A program made the position numbers and the translations under genes. The notes under the pieces are model-generated. The model ran no database searches. It worked only from the letters and a program-made list of their open reading frames with translations, and had not been told where the DNA came from. DNA of 64,000 bases from Calidihabitans tengchongensis. GTDB taxonomy: Bacteria > Sysuimicrobiota > Sysuimicrobiia > Sysuimicrobiales > Kaftiobacteriaceae. This document shows, piece after piece, positions 49,183 to 58,669 of this stretch (its first letter is position 1; each line of letters starts with the position of its first letter). The DNA is taken from positions 136,259 through 200,258 of the forward strand of contig JAVKIE010000006.1 in assembly GCA_031459615.1 (NCBI GenBank), written 5' to 3'.

Positions 49183-52100
49183 TCACCGCCTCGACGGGTC
49201 ACCCACCCCCAGCTGCCGCAGCAGCGCCCCCTGAGGCCCCGCGCCCACCACCGCGCCGTTGCGGTAGGCCACCGCCAGCCCCACCTGCGGCGGTACCCGC
49301 TCCCCGGGCAGGAGGATCCCCACCAGGTTGAGCGGGTCGGCGGCAGAGATCACCACCACTTCCTGGTCGGGCGCGCGGCGCACCTCCCGCAGCATCTGGA
49401 CCGCCTCGGGCAGCGCGAACTGCTCCCCCACGGTCCCCGCCACGAACCGCCCGCCCCGGATCTCGCCCCGGATCTCCCACCGCCGGTAGACCTCGGCCAG
49501 GTCACGCCACGGGGGCGCCACCGTCTCCCGCGCCAGCAGCTCGCGGAAGACCACGCCATACCGCCGCAGCAGCTGGCGGGCAAACCGCTCCACCCGGTCC
49601 GGCGGACGGCCGACGTCGGAAGGAACCCACAGGGCCCAGCGCCCGGACGCCGCGGCGCGGCTGTGGGCGCCCTCCACCCGGGAGGGACGCCGGGTCCGGC
49701 GGCGGCCGGCCAGGAGGCGCCGCAGCCCTGCCACCCCGTCACCGCTGACGACCCCGCGGGAGACGAGGACCCACAGCGCCTCCTCCACCTCTGACGGCAT
49801 CCGCCGCACGCCCCGCGCGATGTCCGAGACGAACGACGCGCCGCGGTCGGCCAGAAACCGCGCCACCTCCGCCGCGGCCGCCGGCAGGCCTCCCAGGAGA
49901 ACCTCCAGATCCCTGTCGGCGGGCAGCAGCCAGGCCAGGTCGTCGCGCAGGACGAACGCCAGGGGCGAGCTGCGCGTGGTGCCCGAGGGACGGCTGCCGT
50001 TCCGTCCGCCCTCGCCGGGAAGAGCCGCGCTCAGCCGACCCCAGGTGACGACGCCCGACAGGCACAGGGCGTCGAGGTCGGCGGGGTCGTACAGGCGCAC
50101 CCGGGTCGGAAGTACCGCCTGCTCCCAGGCCGGGGCCGGCAGCTCCAGGCCCTGCAACTGCGCGATGACCTCCAGGACGCCGTCCCGCCCGTGCAGGCGC
50201 GTACCTNNNNNNNNNNNNNNNNNNNNNNNNNNNNNNNNNNNNNNNNNNNNNNNNNNNNNNNNNNNNNNNNNNNNNNNNNNNNNNNNNNNNNNNNNNNNNN
50301 NNNNNCGGCGGGGTCGTACAGGCGCACCCGGGTCGGAAGTACCGCCTGCTCCCAGGCCGGGGCCGGCAGCTCCAGGCCCTGCAACTGCGCGATGACCTCC
50401 AGGACGCCGTCCCGCCCGTGCAGGCGCGTACCTGGCTGCACGTGCTGCCACCGCAGCAGGTAGCGCAGGACGTCCGCCGGCGTCACCGGCTCGATCTCCC
50501 GGCGCAGCCGGCCGACGGTCAGGCGGTGGATGCGGGCCAGCAGGCGCCGCTCGCACCACTGCGTCCCGCCGGCGGCGGGGGTGAACCGGCCGCGCAGGAC
50601 GACGCCCATCCCTTCCAGCGCCGCCAGCGCCCGCTCCACCGCCGGAACCGCCAGCCCCAGCCGGTCCGCCAGATCGTCGGCAGACACCGGGCCGACGATC
50701 TGCATCCAGCCCACTACGATGCGGCGGACCGCCTCGTCCGCGTCCGGTTCAGCCGCCCCCCAGCGGGGCAGCGGGGCCACCACGGCCGGAGAGAAGGTCG
50801 CATCGTCCAGGGCCGACCGCACCAGGGGGATCCGCTCCGCCGCCACCAGGGCGCGCCGGTCGCGGCCAGATGGATCCCGCCACGCCGCCACCGCCGCCCG
50901 GCCGTCCGCGAGAAGCGCGTCCGCGTGCTCCCGCCACCGCTCGGCCTCCTCCAGCGGCACCACGCCCACCGACAGCAGGAGGTCGTGCAGCTCGTCGGGG
51001 TCGCGCACCGGAGGCTGGACGTCGGCCACCACCTCCTCCACGGCGGCCGGATCCAGGGCTCCCGTCTCGGCAGCCAGGTCGGGGGCGACCCGGCGCAGCG
51101 CCACGGCGCGGGCCCGCCGCTCCTCCAGGGGGGCGTCGTCCAGGAAGGCATACGGCTGGGCGTGGACGATCTCCGCCGCCATCGCCGACGGCGCCGGCGC
51201 GTCCACCGCCACGGTGGCGATCTCCCCGCGCTCGATCCCGCGCAGGACTTCCAGCAGCCCGTCCACGTCCAGCGCTTCGTGCAGGCACTGCCGGAGGGTG
51301 TCAGAGACCAGCGGGTGGTCCGGGGGGATCACCGGCCCGCTGCGGTTGTCCTGGCAGGCCACCTGGTCGGGGAAGACCGCGGCCAGCAGGTCCTCGGCGC
51401 GCATGCGCTGCCACGGCATGGGCACGCGCCGGCCGCCGGCATAGCGGAGGACCGCCAGGGCCCGCGTCGCGGTCCATCGCCACCGGGTGGTGAACAGCGG
51501 AGATCCGAGCACCGCCTGGACCAGGTCGTCGCGGGCCGTGGAGGAACGCAGAAACCTGAACACCGCCTCCAGGGGGAAGGAGTGCTGCTCGCCCAGGGAC
51601 AGGACGATCCCGTCGTCGGTGGCCGCGGCCTGCAGCTCGAAGTCGAACGTCAGGCAGAAGCGCTTGCGCAGCGCGAGGCCCCACGCGCGGGTGATGCGGC
51701 CGCCGAAGGGCGCGTGCAGGACCAGCTGCATGCCGCCCGCCTCGTCGAAGAACCGCTCCGCCACCACCCGTCGGGTGGTCGGCACGCAGCCCAGGGCCGC
51801 CGCCGTCTCCGCCACGTAGGAGACGATCTGCCGGGCGCCGGCCCGATCCACGCCGGCCTGCTCCACCAGCCAGTCCGCAGCGGCGTCGGGGTCGCCCAGG
51901 CGGTCGGCCACCTCCTGCCGCAGGTCGGACACCGCCGCCGACAGCTCGGCGGTGCGGGCCGGCGCCTCGCCCAGCCAGAACGGCACCGACGGCGGCGCGC
52001 CCTGGGCGCTTTCCACCCTCACCCGCCCCGCTTCCACCCGGCGGATCCGCCAGGAGCTGTTGCCGAGCAGGAAGACGTCCCCGGCCTGGCTCTCCACGGC

Positions 52101-53669
52101 GAAGTCCTCGTTGACCCGCCCCACCACTGTGCCCTGGGGGTCTTCCACCACCTCGTAGTCGGCGGTGTCGGGAATCGCGCCGCCGCAGGTGAGGGCCGCC
52201 AGGCGCGCTCCCCGCCGGCCCCGCAGCACGCCCCGCACCCCGTCCCGGTGCAGCCACGCCCCGTCGCGTCCCCGGCGGCTGCTGATGCCTTCCGCCAGCA
52301 TCCGGATGACCTGGTCGAACTGCTCCCGGGACAGGTCCCGATAGGGATACGCCCGGCGCACCAACGCCCACAGGTCGTCCTCGGCGATCTCCTGGCTGCC
52401 GGCGATGGCGACGATCTGCTGGGCCAGCACGTCCAGCGGGCAGGAGGGAATGCGTACACGGTCCAGGTGGCCGGCCCGCGCCGCGCGCACGGCCGCCGCG
52501 CACTGCACCAGCTCGTCCCGGGTCAGAGGAAACAGGACGCCGCAGGAGACGGCATCCCGCCCGTGGCCGGAGCGTCCCACCCGCTGCAGCAGCGTGCCCA
52601 GCGCCCGCGGCGCACCCACGTGGCAGACCAGGTCGATGTGGCCGATGTCGATGCCCAGCTCCAGCGACGCCGTGGCCACCACCACCGACGCCTCGCCGGC
52701 CCGGAGCTTCCTCTCGGCCTCCAGGCGCAGGTGACGGGAGAGGCTGCCGTGGTGGGCGACCACGCGGCCCTCGCCCAGGCGCCGGGTGAGCTGGTGGGCC
52801 ACGCGCTCGGCCAGCCGCCGGGTGTGGACGAAGACCAACGTCGTGCGGCGATCCCGCGCCAGGGCGGCGATGCGGTCGCAGATCTCCTCCCACAGCTCGT
52901 GGGTGGCCACGGGCCCCAGCAGCCGGTCGGGGACGTGAACGCTCAGGTCCCAGGGGCGGTAGTGGCCGATGTCCACGACGCCGCAGTCGGGCCGGCCGTC
53001 CGGGCCCAGACGCCCGGCCCCCACCAGCAGGGCGGCCACCTCCTCCACCGGCCGCACGGTGGCGCTGAGACCAACGCGCTGCAGCCGCCGGCCGGCCAGC
53101 AGGTCCAGCCGCTCCAGGGACAGCGCCAGGTGGCTGCCCCGGCGGTCGGAGGCCACGGCGTGAATCTCGTCCACAATGACGGCCCGGGCGGTGCGGCAGA
53201 ATGCACGGCTGCGGGCGGCGGTGAGCAGGATGTACAGCGATTCGGGCGTGGTGATGAGGATGTGGGGCGGCCGGCGGGCCATCCGGTCCCGCTCCCGCGC
53301 CGGCGTGTCCCCGGTGCGGACCATCACCCGGATCTCGGGCAACGGCGTCCCCTCCAGCGCGGCGCGCGCCCGGATCTCCGCCAGCGGCTCCTGGAGGTTC
53401 TTCTGGATATCGTTGCCCAGGGCTTTCAGCGGCGACACGTAAATGACCGCCGTCTCGTCCGCCAGATCGCCCGACGCCGCCGACCGCACCAGCCCGTCCA
53501 GCGACCACAGGAACGCCGCCAGGGTCTTGCCGGAGCCGGTCGGGGAGGCGATCAGCGTGTCCCGTCCGGCGATGATGGGCGGCCACCCCAGCGCCTGGGC
53601 CGGCGTGGGGTCGCCGAAGCGCTCCCGAAACCAGGCCGCGACCAGAGGATGGAAGACGTCCAGGCTCAC
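49183..53669 (-). CDS. lhr: Lhr-type large DEAD/DEAH-box helicase (split by assembly artefact)
   Basis: A superfamily 2 helicase of the Lhr group. The first domain has SPTGSGKTLAAFLWSLDGL and the second a VDEIHAVASD box; helicase C motifs include VVATASLELGIDIGHIDLV and QRVGRSGHG. The Lhr-core winged helix and beta domains follow to the C-terminus. Removing the N run and one copy of the 128-bp duplication (227 nt in all) restores one frame of about 1,419 residues, the normal size. Lhr acts in DNA repair, for example after crosslink damage in mycobacteria. The GTG start at 53669 is chosen because the homology begins there. Confidence 0.9.
50079..50433. repeat. 128-bp exact direct duplication flanking an N gap (artefact)
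   Basis: Bases 50079-50206 and 50306-50433 are identical and face each other across 99 N (50207-50305). A repeat of 128 bp that exactly borders a gap looks like two contigs with an unmerged k-mer overlap. Deleting one copy and the gap restores the lhr frame. Confidence 0.9.
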
Positions 53670-54087
53670 CGGGGAATCCCGTCCGCAGTACCGCCGCACT
53701 CCATTGTGTACCCGCGCGATCCCCGTGTCCACAGGGTGGCACTCCAGGCTGCGGCGCGATCCGTCACGCCCCCTCTTTGGGGGATCGCTCTCCTGTGCGA
53801 CTGGACACGCACTCGCCGCCTGAGGATGCTTATATGTTCTCCACCCCTCAGGGTGACTGTCACCTGATTCAACCCCGCCGCGGTGGGTCGCCACACACCT
53901 CCACCGCCTGTCACCGGATCGGGTGACTTGCACGCGGAGGTCCACCGGAGTGTATTGAAAAGATTAGCTCCCCGCCAGGTGACTGTCACCGTCGGAAGGG
54001 CGGCGCCGGCGGACACGTCGGCCCGGCGGCGGGGGTGTCTTGCCTGGAACCGAGGGCGTGCCATACTGTCCGGTGGAGGGGGAGCGT
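53670..54087. promoter_or_regulatory. lhr/radical SAM divergent intergenic region with twin palindromes
   Basis: A 418-nt space without a supported gene. The 13-bp palindrome GGTGACTGTCACC occurs at 53852-53864 and 53978-53990, and a related inverted pair (GTCACC at 53910-53915, GGTGAC at 53922-53927) lies between. On the minus strand each full palindrome is followed within 35 nt by an AT-rich stretch (CATATAAGC; CAATACACT). They look like operators controlling one or both genes. Confidence 0.6.
54040..54067 (+). promoter_or_regulatory. Promoter of the radical SAM gene
   Basis: TTGCCT (54040-54045) and CATACT (54062-54067) with a 16-bp spacer. The predicted start near 54074 leaves a short leader holding GGAGGGGGA before the ATG at 54088. 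Confidence 0.5.
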
Positions 54088-55119
54088 ATGGCCACCCGGA
54101 CTATCCCCCGCCAGTTCTTCCTCCCGACGTGGGAGTTCACCGCGGCCTACCTGCGCCTGGGCCTGCCCGAGCTGCGCCGGCGGGCCGAGGAAGCCCTGGA
54201 TCTTCTGCGCGACTGCGTGGCCTGTCCTCGGGACTGCCACGTCAACCGGTGGGAGGATCGGATCGGCGTCTGCCGGACGGGGCGGTACGCCATCGTCAGC
54301 AGCTTCTTCCCGCACTTCGGAGAGGAAGACTGCCTGCGGGGATGGAACGGCAGCGGCACCATCTTCTTCGCCATGTGCAACCTGCGATGCGCGTTTTGCC
54401 AGAACTACGACATCAGCCATCTGGGCCACGGGCGCGTGGCCACGCCCCAGCAGTTGGCGGCCATGATGCTGCACCTGCAGGACATGGGCTGCCACAACAT
54501 CAACTTCGTCACCCCCGAACACGTGGTGCCCCAGATCCTGGAGGCCCTCCCGCTGGCCGTGGAGGGGGGACTGCGCCTGCCGATCGTCTACAACACCAGC
54601 AGCTATGACTCGATGCACTCGCTGCGGCTGCTGGACGGCATCGTGGACATTTACATGCCCGACTTCAAGTTCTGGGACCCGGAGATGAGCCGCCTGTACC
54701 TGAAAGCCCCCGACTACCCCGAGGTGGCTCGCCGGACCATCGCCGAGATGCACCGCCAGGTAGGCGAGCTGAAGCTGGACGAGTTCGGGCTGGCCAGGCG
54801 CGGGGTGCTGATCCGCCACCTGGTGATGCCCGGGGGGATCGCGGGTACCCGGGAGATCATGAACTGGATCGCCCGGGAGCTCTCGGTGCATTCTTACGTG
54901 AACATCATGGACCAGTACTATCCGGCGGGACTGGTGGGGACCAACCCCCGCTACGACGCCATCAACCGCCGCATCACCCCCCAGGAGTTCGCCGAGGCCG
55001 TGGCCGCCGCGCGGGCGGCGGGGCTGTACCGGCTGGATGTCCGCCTGCGCCGGCACCCCCTGCTGCGCTGGACGCCCGGGCCCGACCCTGGCCCTGCCCC
55101 GGCGGTTCGCGTACAATAG
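54088..55119 (+). CDS. PflX-like radical SAM protein
   Basis: A 343-residue radical SAM enzyme of the PflA/AmmeMemo type (COG1313). The N-terminus has an extra Cys cluster (CVACPRDCHVNR, IGVC). The SAM cluster is C97-x3-C101-x2-C104 in CNLRCAFCQNYDIS. Later blocks include NFVTPEHVVPQILEAL, DIYMPDFKFWD and GVLIRHLVMPGG. It uses SAM to make a deoxyadenosyl radical, probably to activate a partner protein, which is unknown. ATG at 54088 is preferred over an upstream TTG because of its ribosome site. The 57-residue gene downstream may be cotranscribed. Confidence 0.88.
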   Translation: MATRTIPRQFFLPTWEFTAAYLRLGLPELRRRAEEALDLLRDCVACPRDCHVNRWEDRIGVCRTGRYAIVSSFFPHFGEEDCLRGWNGSGTIFFAMCNLRCAFCQNYDISHLGHGRVATPQQLAAMMLHLQDMGCHNINFVTPEHVVPQILEALPLAVEGGLRLPIVYNTSSYDSMHSLRLLDGIVDIYMPDFKFWDPEMSRLYLKAPDYPEVARRTIAEMHRQVGELKLDEFGLARRGVLIRHLVMPGGIAGTREIMNWIARELSVHSYVNIMDQYYPAGLVGTNPRYDAINRRITPQEFAEAVAAARAAGLYRLDVRLRRHPLLRWTPGPDPGPAPAVRVQ

Positions 55120-55154
55120 AGCCACACGATCACCCTCGCGTCGGAGGTGAGAGC

Positions 55155-55328
55155 ATGCCCCGGACTCTGGCGGTTCGCGACGCGGCGGCGACGTGTCAGC
55201 GCGAGCTCACCCGCATCGCCGCCGAACTGAAGAACCTCGGAGAGTATCCCAGCACCAAGGACGTGGTCAAGCAGCTGCAGGCGCTGGTGGAGGCCCTGCA
55301 GAGGTTCATGCGCGAGTCCGCGGACTGA
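55155..55328 (+). CDS. Small hypothetical helical protein, 57 residues
   Basis: Too short for many gene callers. It reads MPRTLAVRDAAATCQRELTR, then IAAELKNLGEYPSTKDVVKQ, then LQALVEALQRFMRESAD. Heptad-like leucines suggest a helical hairpin or coiled coil. The ATG has an almost perfect GGAGGTGA site 4 nt upstream and a TACAAT at 55112-55117. A 15-bp hairpin follows the stop. It begins 35 nt after the radical SAM gene. Strong start signals and the following hairpin make it a real gene; function unknown. Confidence 0.75.
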   Translation: MPRTLAVRDAAATCQRELTRIAAELKNLGEYPSTKDVVKQLQALVEALQRFMRESAD

Positions 55329-55339
55329 GGTCGGGGACC

Positions 55340-55377
55340 GGGGATCCGGACCGGCACGGCGTCCGGTCCGGATCCCC
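55340..55377 (+). terminator. 15-bp perfect inverted repeat, probable terminator
   Basis: GGGGATCCGGACCGG and its exact complement are separated by 8 nt, 12 nt after the stop of the 57-residue gene. No T-run follows, so it may be a factor-assisted terminator or a 3' end stabiliser for genes converging here. Confidence 0.65.
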
Positions 55378-55466
55378 GCATCCGTCCCGGGCGCAGTCAG
55401 CCGGCATCGCCAGGCACAGGACGCTCCCGTCGCCCCGACTCACCGGGGCCGGGCTGGCGGGACCCG

Positions 55467-56000
55467 CTACGACGGTCGCCTGCGGCCCGCCTGACCCCTG
55501 CGGGAACCCGACGCTCGGGGGGAACCCGTCGCCCCTGTGCCGGCGGCTTCGTTCCATCGGGCGGCGAGCGTGTCCCGGCGCGGGCGGTAGACCAGGGCGT
55601 AGAACTGCTGCCCGGACTCCAGGACGGCGCGGGGATAGCCGGCCACGAGGCTCATCGCCTCCCGCCACGCCTGGTCGAAGGCCTTCCCGAACCGGCTCGC
55701 CACCTGGCGGTGGAAGTCCTCCGGGCGCTGGACTTCTCCGCCGATGGTACACAGCGTGGTGCCCTCCACCGTGACCGCGTACGCCTTCTCGTCGCCCAGG
55801 CGGAACTCACTTACGGCCCGGCCGCCAGGAGCGGACGGGGTGCGCCCCGGCGGACCGACGAACCCGCGCTTGGCGGCGGCATACCAGATGGCCCGGTTCA
55901 GCCCCCACGACAGGGCCGCCTCCAGCGGCAGCCCCAGGACCTGCGCGCGGGCCGCCTGAAGCACCGCCATCACCTGGAAACGCCCCACGCCGGTGGCCAC
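55467..56000 (-). CDS. Hypothetical protein, 177 residues
   Basis: No family recognised. The N-terminal half is helical (MAVLQAARAQVLGLPLEAAL), the middle may be a small beta domain (EFRLGDEKAYAVTVEGTTLCTIGG), and the C-terminus is basic and rich in Gly, Ser and Arg. GTG at 56000 is preferred because a TACACT lies 6 nt upstream, which would give a leaderless mRNA; the longer frame to 56045 would begin upstream of that promoter. It faces the aldehyde dehydrogenase gene divergently. Confidence 0.6.
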   Translation of the reverse strand: MATGVGRFQVMAVLQAARAQVLGLPLEAALSWGLNRAIWYAAAKRGFVGPPGRTPSAPGGRAVSEFRLGDEKAYAVTVEGTTLCTIGGEVQRPEDFHRQVASRFGKAFDQAWREAMSLVAGYPRAVLESGQQFYALVYRPRRDTLAARWNEAAGTGATGSPRASGSRRGQAGRRRPS

Positions 56001-56092
56001 GTCCCGAGTGTACCACGGACCGTTCCCGGGCAGGGGAGGCGCCAATGCTGAACGAACGGTTGCTGGTACGTACCCTGTGCCGGAGGTGGGAG

Positions 56093-57550
56093 ATGAGCGT
56101 GGTCGGCGAGCGGTCGCGGATGTACGTGGGCGGGACGTGGGTCACCGCCTCCGGCGGCCGCACCATGCAGGTCACCAACCCGGCGACCGGAGAGCCCCTG
56201 GCCGACCTGCCCGATGCGGACCGCGACGACGCCTGGCGGGCCTGTGACGCGGCCGCGCAGGCGTTTCCCGGATGGGCGGCGACGCCGGCCCTGGAGCGGG
56301 GCCGCATCCTGCGCCGCATGTACGACCTGATGACCGAGCGCCGGGACGACCTGGCCCGCCTGGTGACCGAAGAGAACGGCAAGCCCTTCGAGGAAGCGCG
56401 GCGGGAGGTGGCGTTTGCGACGGGGTACTTCGGCTGGTTTGCCGAGGAGGCCCGCCGGGTTTACGGTGAAATCGTCCCCCCGCCGGTGGCCGGCAAGCGG
56501 CTGTGGGTCCTGCGCCAGCCCATCGGCGTGGTGGGCGCCATCACCCCCTGGAACTTCCCGGCCACCATGGTCACCCGCAAGATCGCGCCCGCCCTGGCCG
56601 CCGGCTGCACGGTGGTCCTCAAGCCCGCCAGCGCCACGCCGCTGACGGCACTGGCCCTGGCCCGGATCGCCGAAGAGGCGGGGCTGCCGGCCGGGGTCTT
56701 CAACGTGATCACCAGCCGCCGCAGCGGCGTCATCGGCCAGGTCTTCCTGGACCACCCGGCGGTGCGCAAGATCGCCTTCACCGGTTCCACCGAGGTCGGC
56801 AAGCAGCTGATGGCCGGCGCCAGCGCGCACCTCAAGCGCGTGTCGTTCGAGCTGGGCGGTAACGCCCCGTTCATCGTCTTCGACGACGCCGATCTCCAGG
56901 CGGCGGCCGAGGGAGCGGTGGCCATCAAGTTCCTGCGGGTGGCCGGCCAGTCATGCATCTGTGCCAACCGCATTTACGTCCAGCAGAGCGTCGCGGACCG
57001 GTTCCTGCCTCTGTTCGTGGAGAAGGTGAAGGCCCTCAAGGTGGCCCCGGGATTTGAGCCCGGCGCGCAGATCGGCCCGCTGATCAATGCCGAGATCCTC
57101 CAGAAAGTGGACGGGCTGGTGCAGGACGCCGTGCGGGCCGGCGCGCGCCTGGCGGCCGGGGGGCGGCGGTTGACCGACGGGGCCTACAGCCGCGGGCTGT
57201 TTTACGCTCCCACGGTCCTCACCGACGTGCGAGAGGAGATGGCGGTGGCCCGGGAGGAGATCTTCGGCCCGGTGGCGCCCGTCATGACGTTCCGGGATGA
57301 GGCCGAGGTCATCGCCCGCGCCAACAACACCACCTTCGGTCTGGCCGCGTACTTCTACACCCGGGACCTGCGCCGGGCCATCCGGGTGGCCGAAGCCTTG
57401 GAGTACGGGATGGTCGGGGTCAACGACAGCACCGGGTACACCCACGAGATCCCCTTCGGCGGCTTCAAGGAAAGCGGCCTGGGCCGGGAGGGCGGGCGGC
57501 AGGGCATCGAGGAATACATGGAGGTCAAGTCCATCTCCATCGGAATGTGA
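56093..57550 (+). CDS. gabD: NAD(P)-dependent aldehyde dehydrogenase, succinate-semialdehyde type
   Basis: A 485-residue aldehyde dehydrogenase. Glu253 (FELGGNAPFIVF) is the general base and Cys288 (GQSCICANR) the nucleophile; PWNFPATMVTRKIAPALAAG and FTGSTEVGKQL bind the cofactor. These match succinate-semialdehyde dehydrogenase GabD. ATG at 56093 is chosen over 56045 because GGAGG lies 6 nt upstream and the length then equals the family norm. It is a single-gene unit; no gabT is nearby. Confidence 0.9.
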   Translation: MSVVGERSRMYVGGTWVTASGGRTMQVTNPATGEPLADLPDADRDDAWRACDAAAQAFPGWAATPALERGRILRRMYDLMTERRDDLARLVTEENGKPFEEARREVAFATGYFGWFAEEARRVYGEIVPPPVAGKRLWVLRQPIGVVGAITPWNFPATMVTRKIAPALAAGCTVVLKPASATPLTALALARIAEEAGLPAGVFNVITSRRSGVIGQVFLDHPAVRKIAFTGSTEVGKQLMAGASAHLKRVSFELGGNAPFIVFDDADLQAAAEGAVAIKFLRVAGQSCICANRIYVQQSVADRFLPLFVEKVKALKVAPGFEPGAQIGPLINAEILQKVDGLVQDAVRAGARLAAGGRRLTDGAYSRGLFYAPTVLTDVREEMAVAREEIFGPVAPVMTFRDEAEVIARANNTTFGLAAYFYTRDLRRAIRVAEALEYGMVGVNDSTGYTHEIPFGGFKESGLGREGGRQGIEEYMEVKSISIGM

Positions 57551-57647
57551 GCGCGCGCCCGCGGCGGGGCCACCGTTCCTCGGGAGCCGACACCCTCATC
57601 GCCCGAACCACAGGTTGGGCAACCACAGGGCTAGCGGCGGAATTTCT

Positions 57648-57660
57648 GGGGTCAGACCCC
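57648..57660. repeat. GGGGTCAGACCCC palindrome
   Basis: A 13-bp palindrome in the context AATTTCTGGGGTCAGACCCC. I recall this sequence around REP-type repeats and RAYT transposase genes in other genomes, but no transposase gene is present here. It stands just before a truncated sigma gene. Confidence 0.4.
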
Positions 57661-57724
57661 CGTCTGCGAGGTGCGCGCGTCGATGCGTGGCCCCCCAAAC
57701 CAGAGCTATCGAACGCATGAGCGT

Positions 57725-58273
57725 ATGCACCATTCCTACCGTTCCTATGAGGAGATCGCACTGATCCTTGGCGTGCCGGTGGGAACCGTGCGGAGCCGCC
57801 TGGCCACGGCGAAGGACCAGCTGCTGCGCCACCTCCAGGCCGAGCGCCCGGCCCATCCAGAGGCCTCCGCCGCCACACCGGCGTTTACCGCGACGACCCT
57901 GGGGGACATCTGGCGCAGCCTCTGGGAGGGTGACGCGCGGCCGTTCGACTTCTTCGATGCGGATCTGCGCTTCACGTTCGTCTCCCCGGGTGCGCCGCCC
58001 TCTTCGCATTCCGGGATCGCCTCCTGGAAAGACGAAGTGCGGGGCGACGTTCTCGCCGGCACCGTCGTCCACCCGGATCGCGTCATCGTGTCCCACACGG
58101 TATCGATCATCGAAGGACGCATCGAGAACGCGCCGGAGACGCCGGCGCGCTGCCCTCCCGGCGCCATCGCCGTGCTCTTCCACGATGCGCACCGCATCAC
58201 GCGCATGCGCATCCACATGGAACCCCGCCCCGCAGGGACGGGGGACCGCCCGGCCCGGTCGTCTCCGGCATAG
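57725..58273 (+). pseudogene. Truncated ECF sigma factor (region 4 plus SnoaL-like domain)
   Basis: The frame opens inside region 4 of an ECF sigma factor (SYEEIALILGVPVGTVRSRLATA) and runs into an NTF2/SnoaL-like domain of about 110 residues (LGDIWRSLWEGDARPFDFFD, HPDRVIVSHTVSIIEGRIEN). Region 2, needed for polymerase binding, is missing and no trace of it is found upstream in any plus frame. The nearest upstream sequence holds a palindrome and no ribosome site. It is most likely a 5'-deleted remnant. Confidence 0.7.
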
Positions 58274-58669
58274 ACACTGCACCGACGCCCCCGATGCGGG
58301 CGCAGATGAGCCGAGCGTGCCCCTGCGATCCCGCCGTCGGGCAGCCCGTCCCCCGGCGCGCGGGGAGTCCCATTTGCGGGCGTCGAGCGGTCGGCCCCCG
58401 GGGACGAGCGACCAGAGCAGACCGAACCAGGCCAGTGAGAGACGCGATCGCCGTCCAAAGCTACGCTGGTTCGGACGGGAGCATCCCGGCAAGGAGTTAC
58501 GGGCGGCCGCGCGAAGGCACAGAGACGTGGGCTCCGGTGGAGAAAATAGGCGCCTCCCGCCAGCCGCGGGTTTGGGCGCTCCACTTGAGCCTGCGGGAAG
58601 GACCCTCCTGGCGGTGGGTACGGTTGAAGCCCGCAGGCGCCGGGCCGACAGTCGGGGTGAGGTGAAAGC
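58274..58669. other. 396-nt region with no supported gene
   Basis: Frames on both strands give only low-complexity Arg/Pro/Ala sequence. There is no RNA fold or repeat that I can defend. The region follows the sigma remnant and may be decayed coding sequence. Confidence 0.5.

Noticed and set aside
50207..50305. True frameshift or pseudogene in lhr
   Set aside because: The break is explained by the duplicated gap flanks; a continuous frame returns when they are merged.
58294..58665. 123-residue plus-strand frame
   Set aside because: No ribosome site, low-complexity composition and no conserved pattern.
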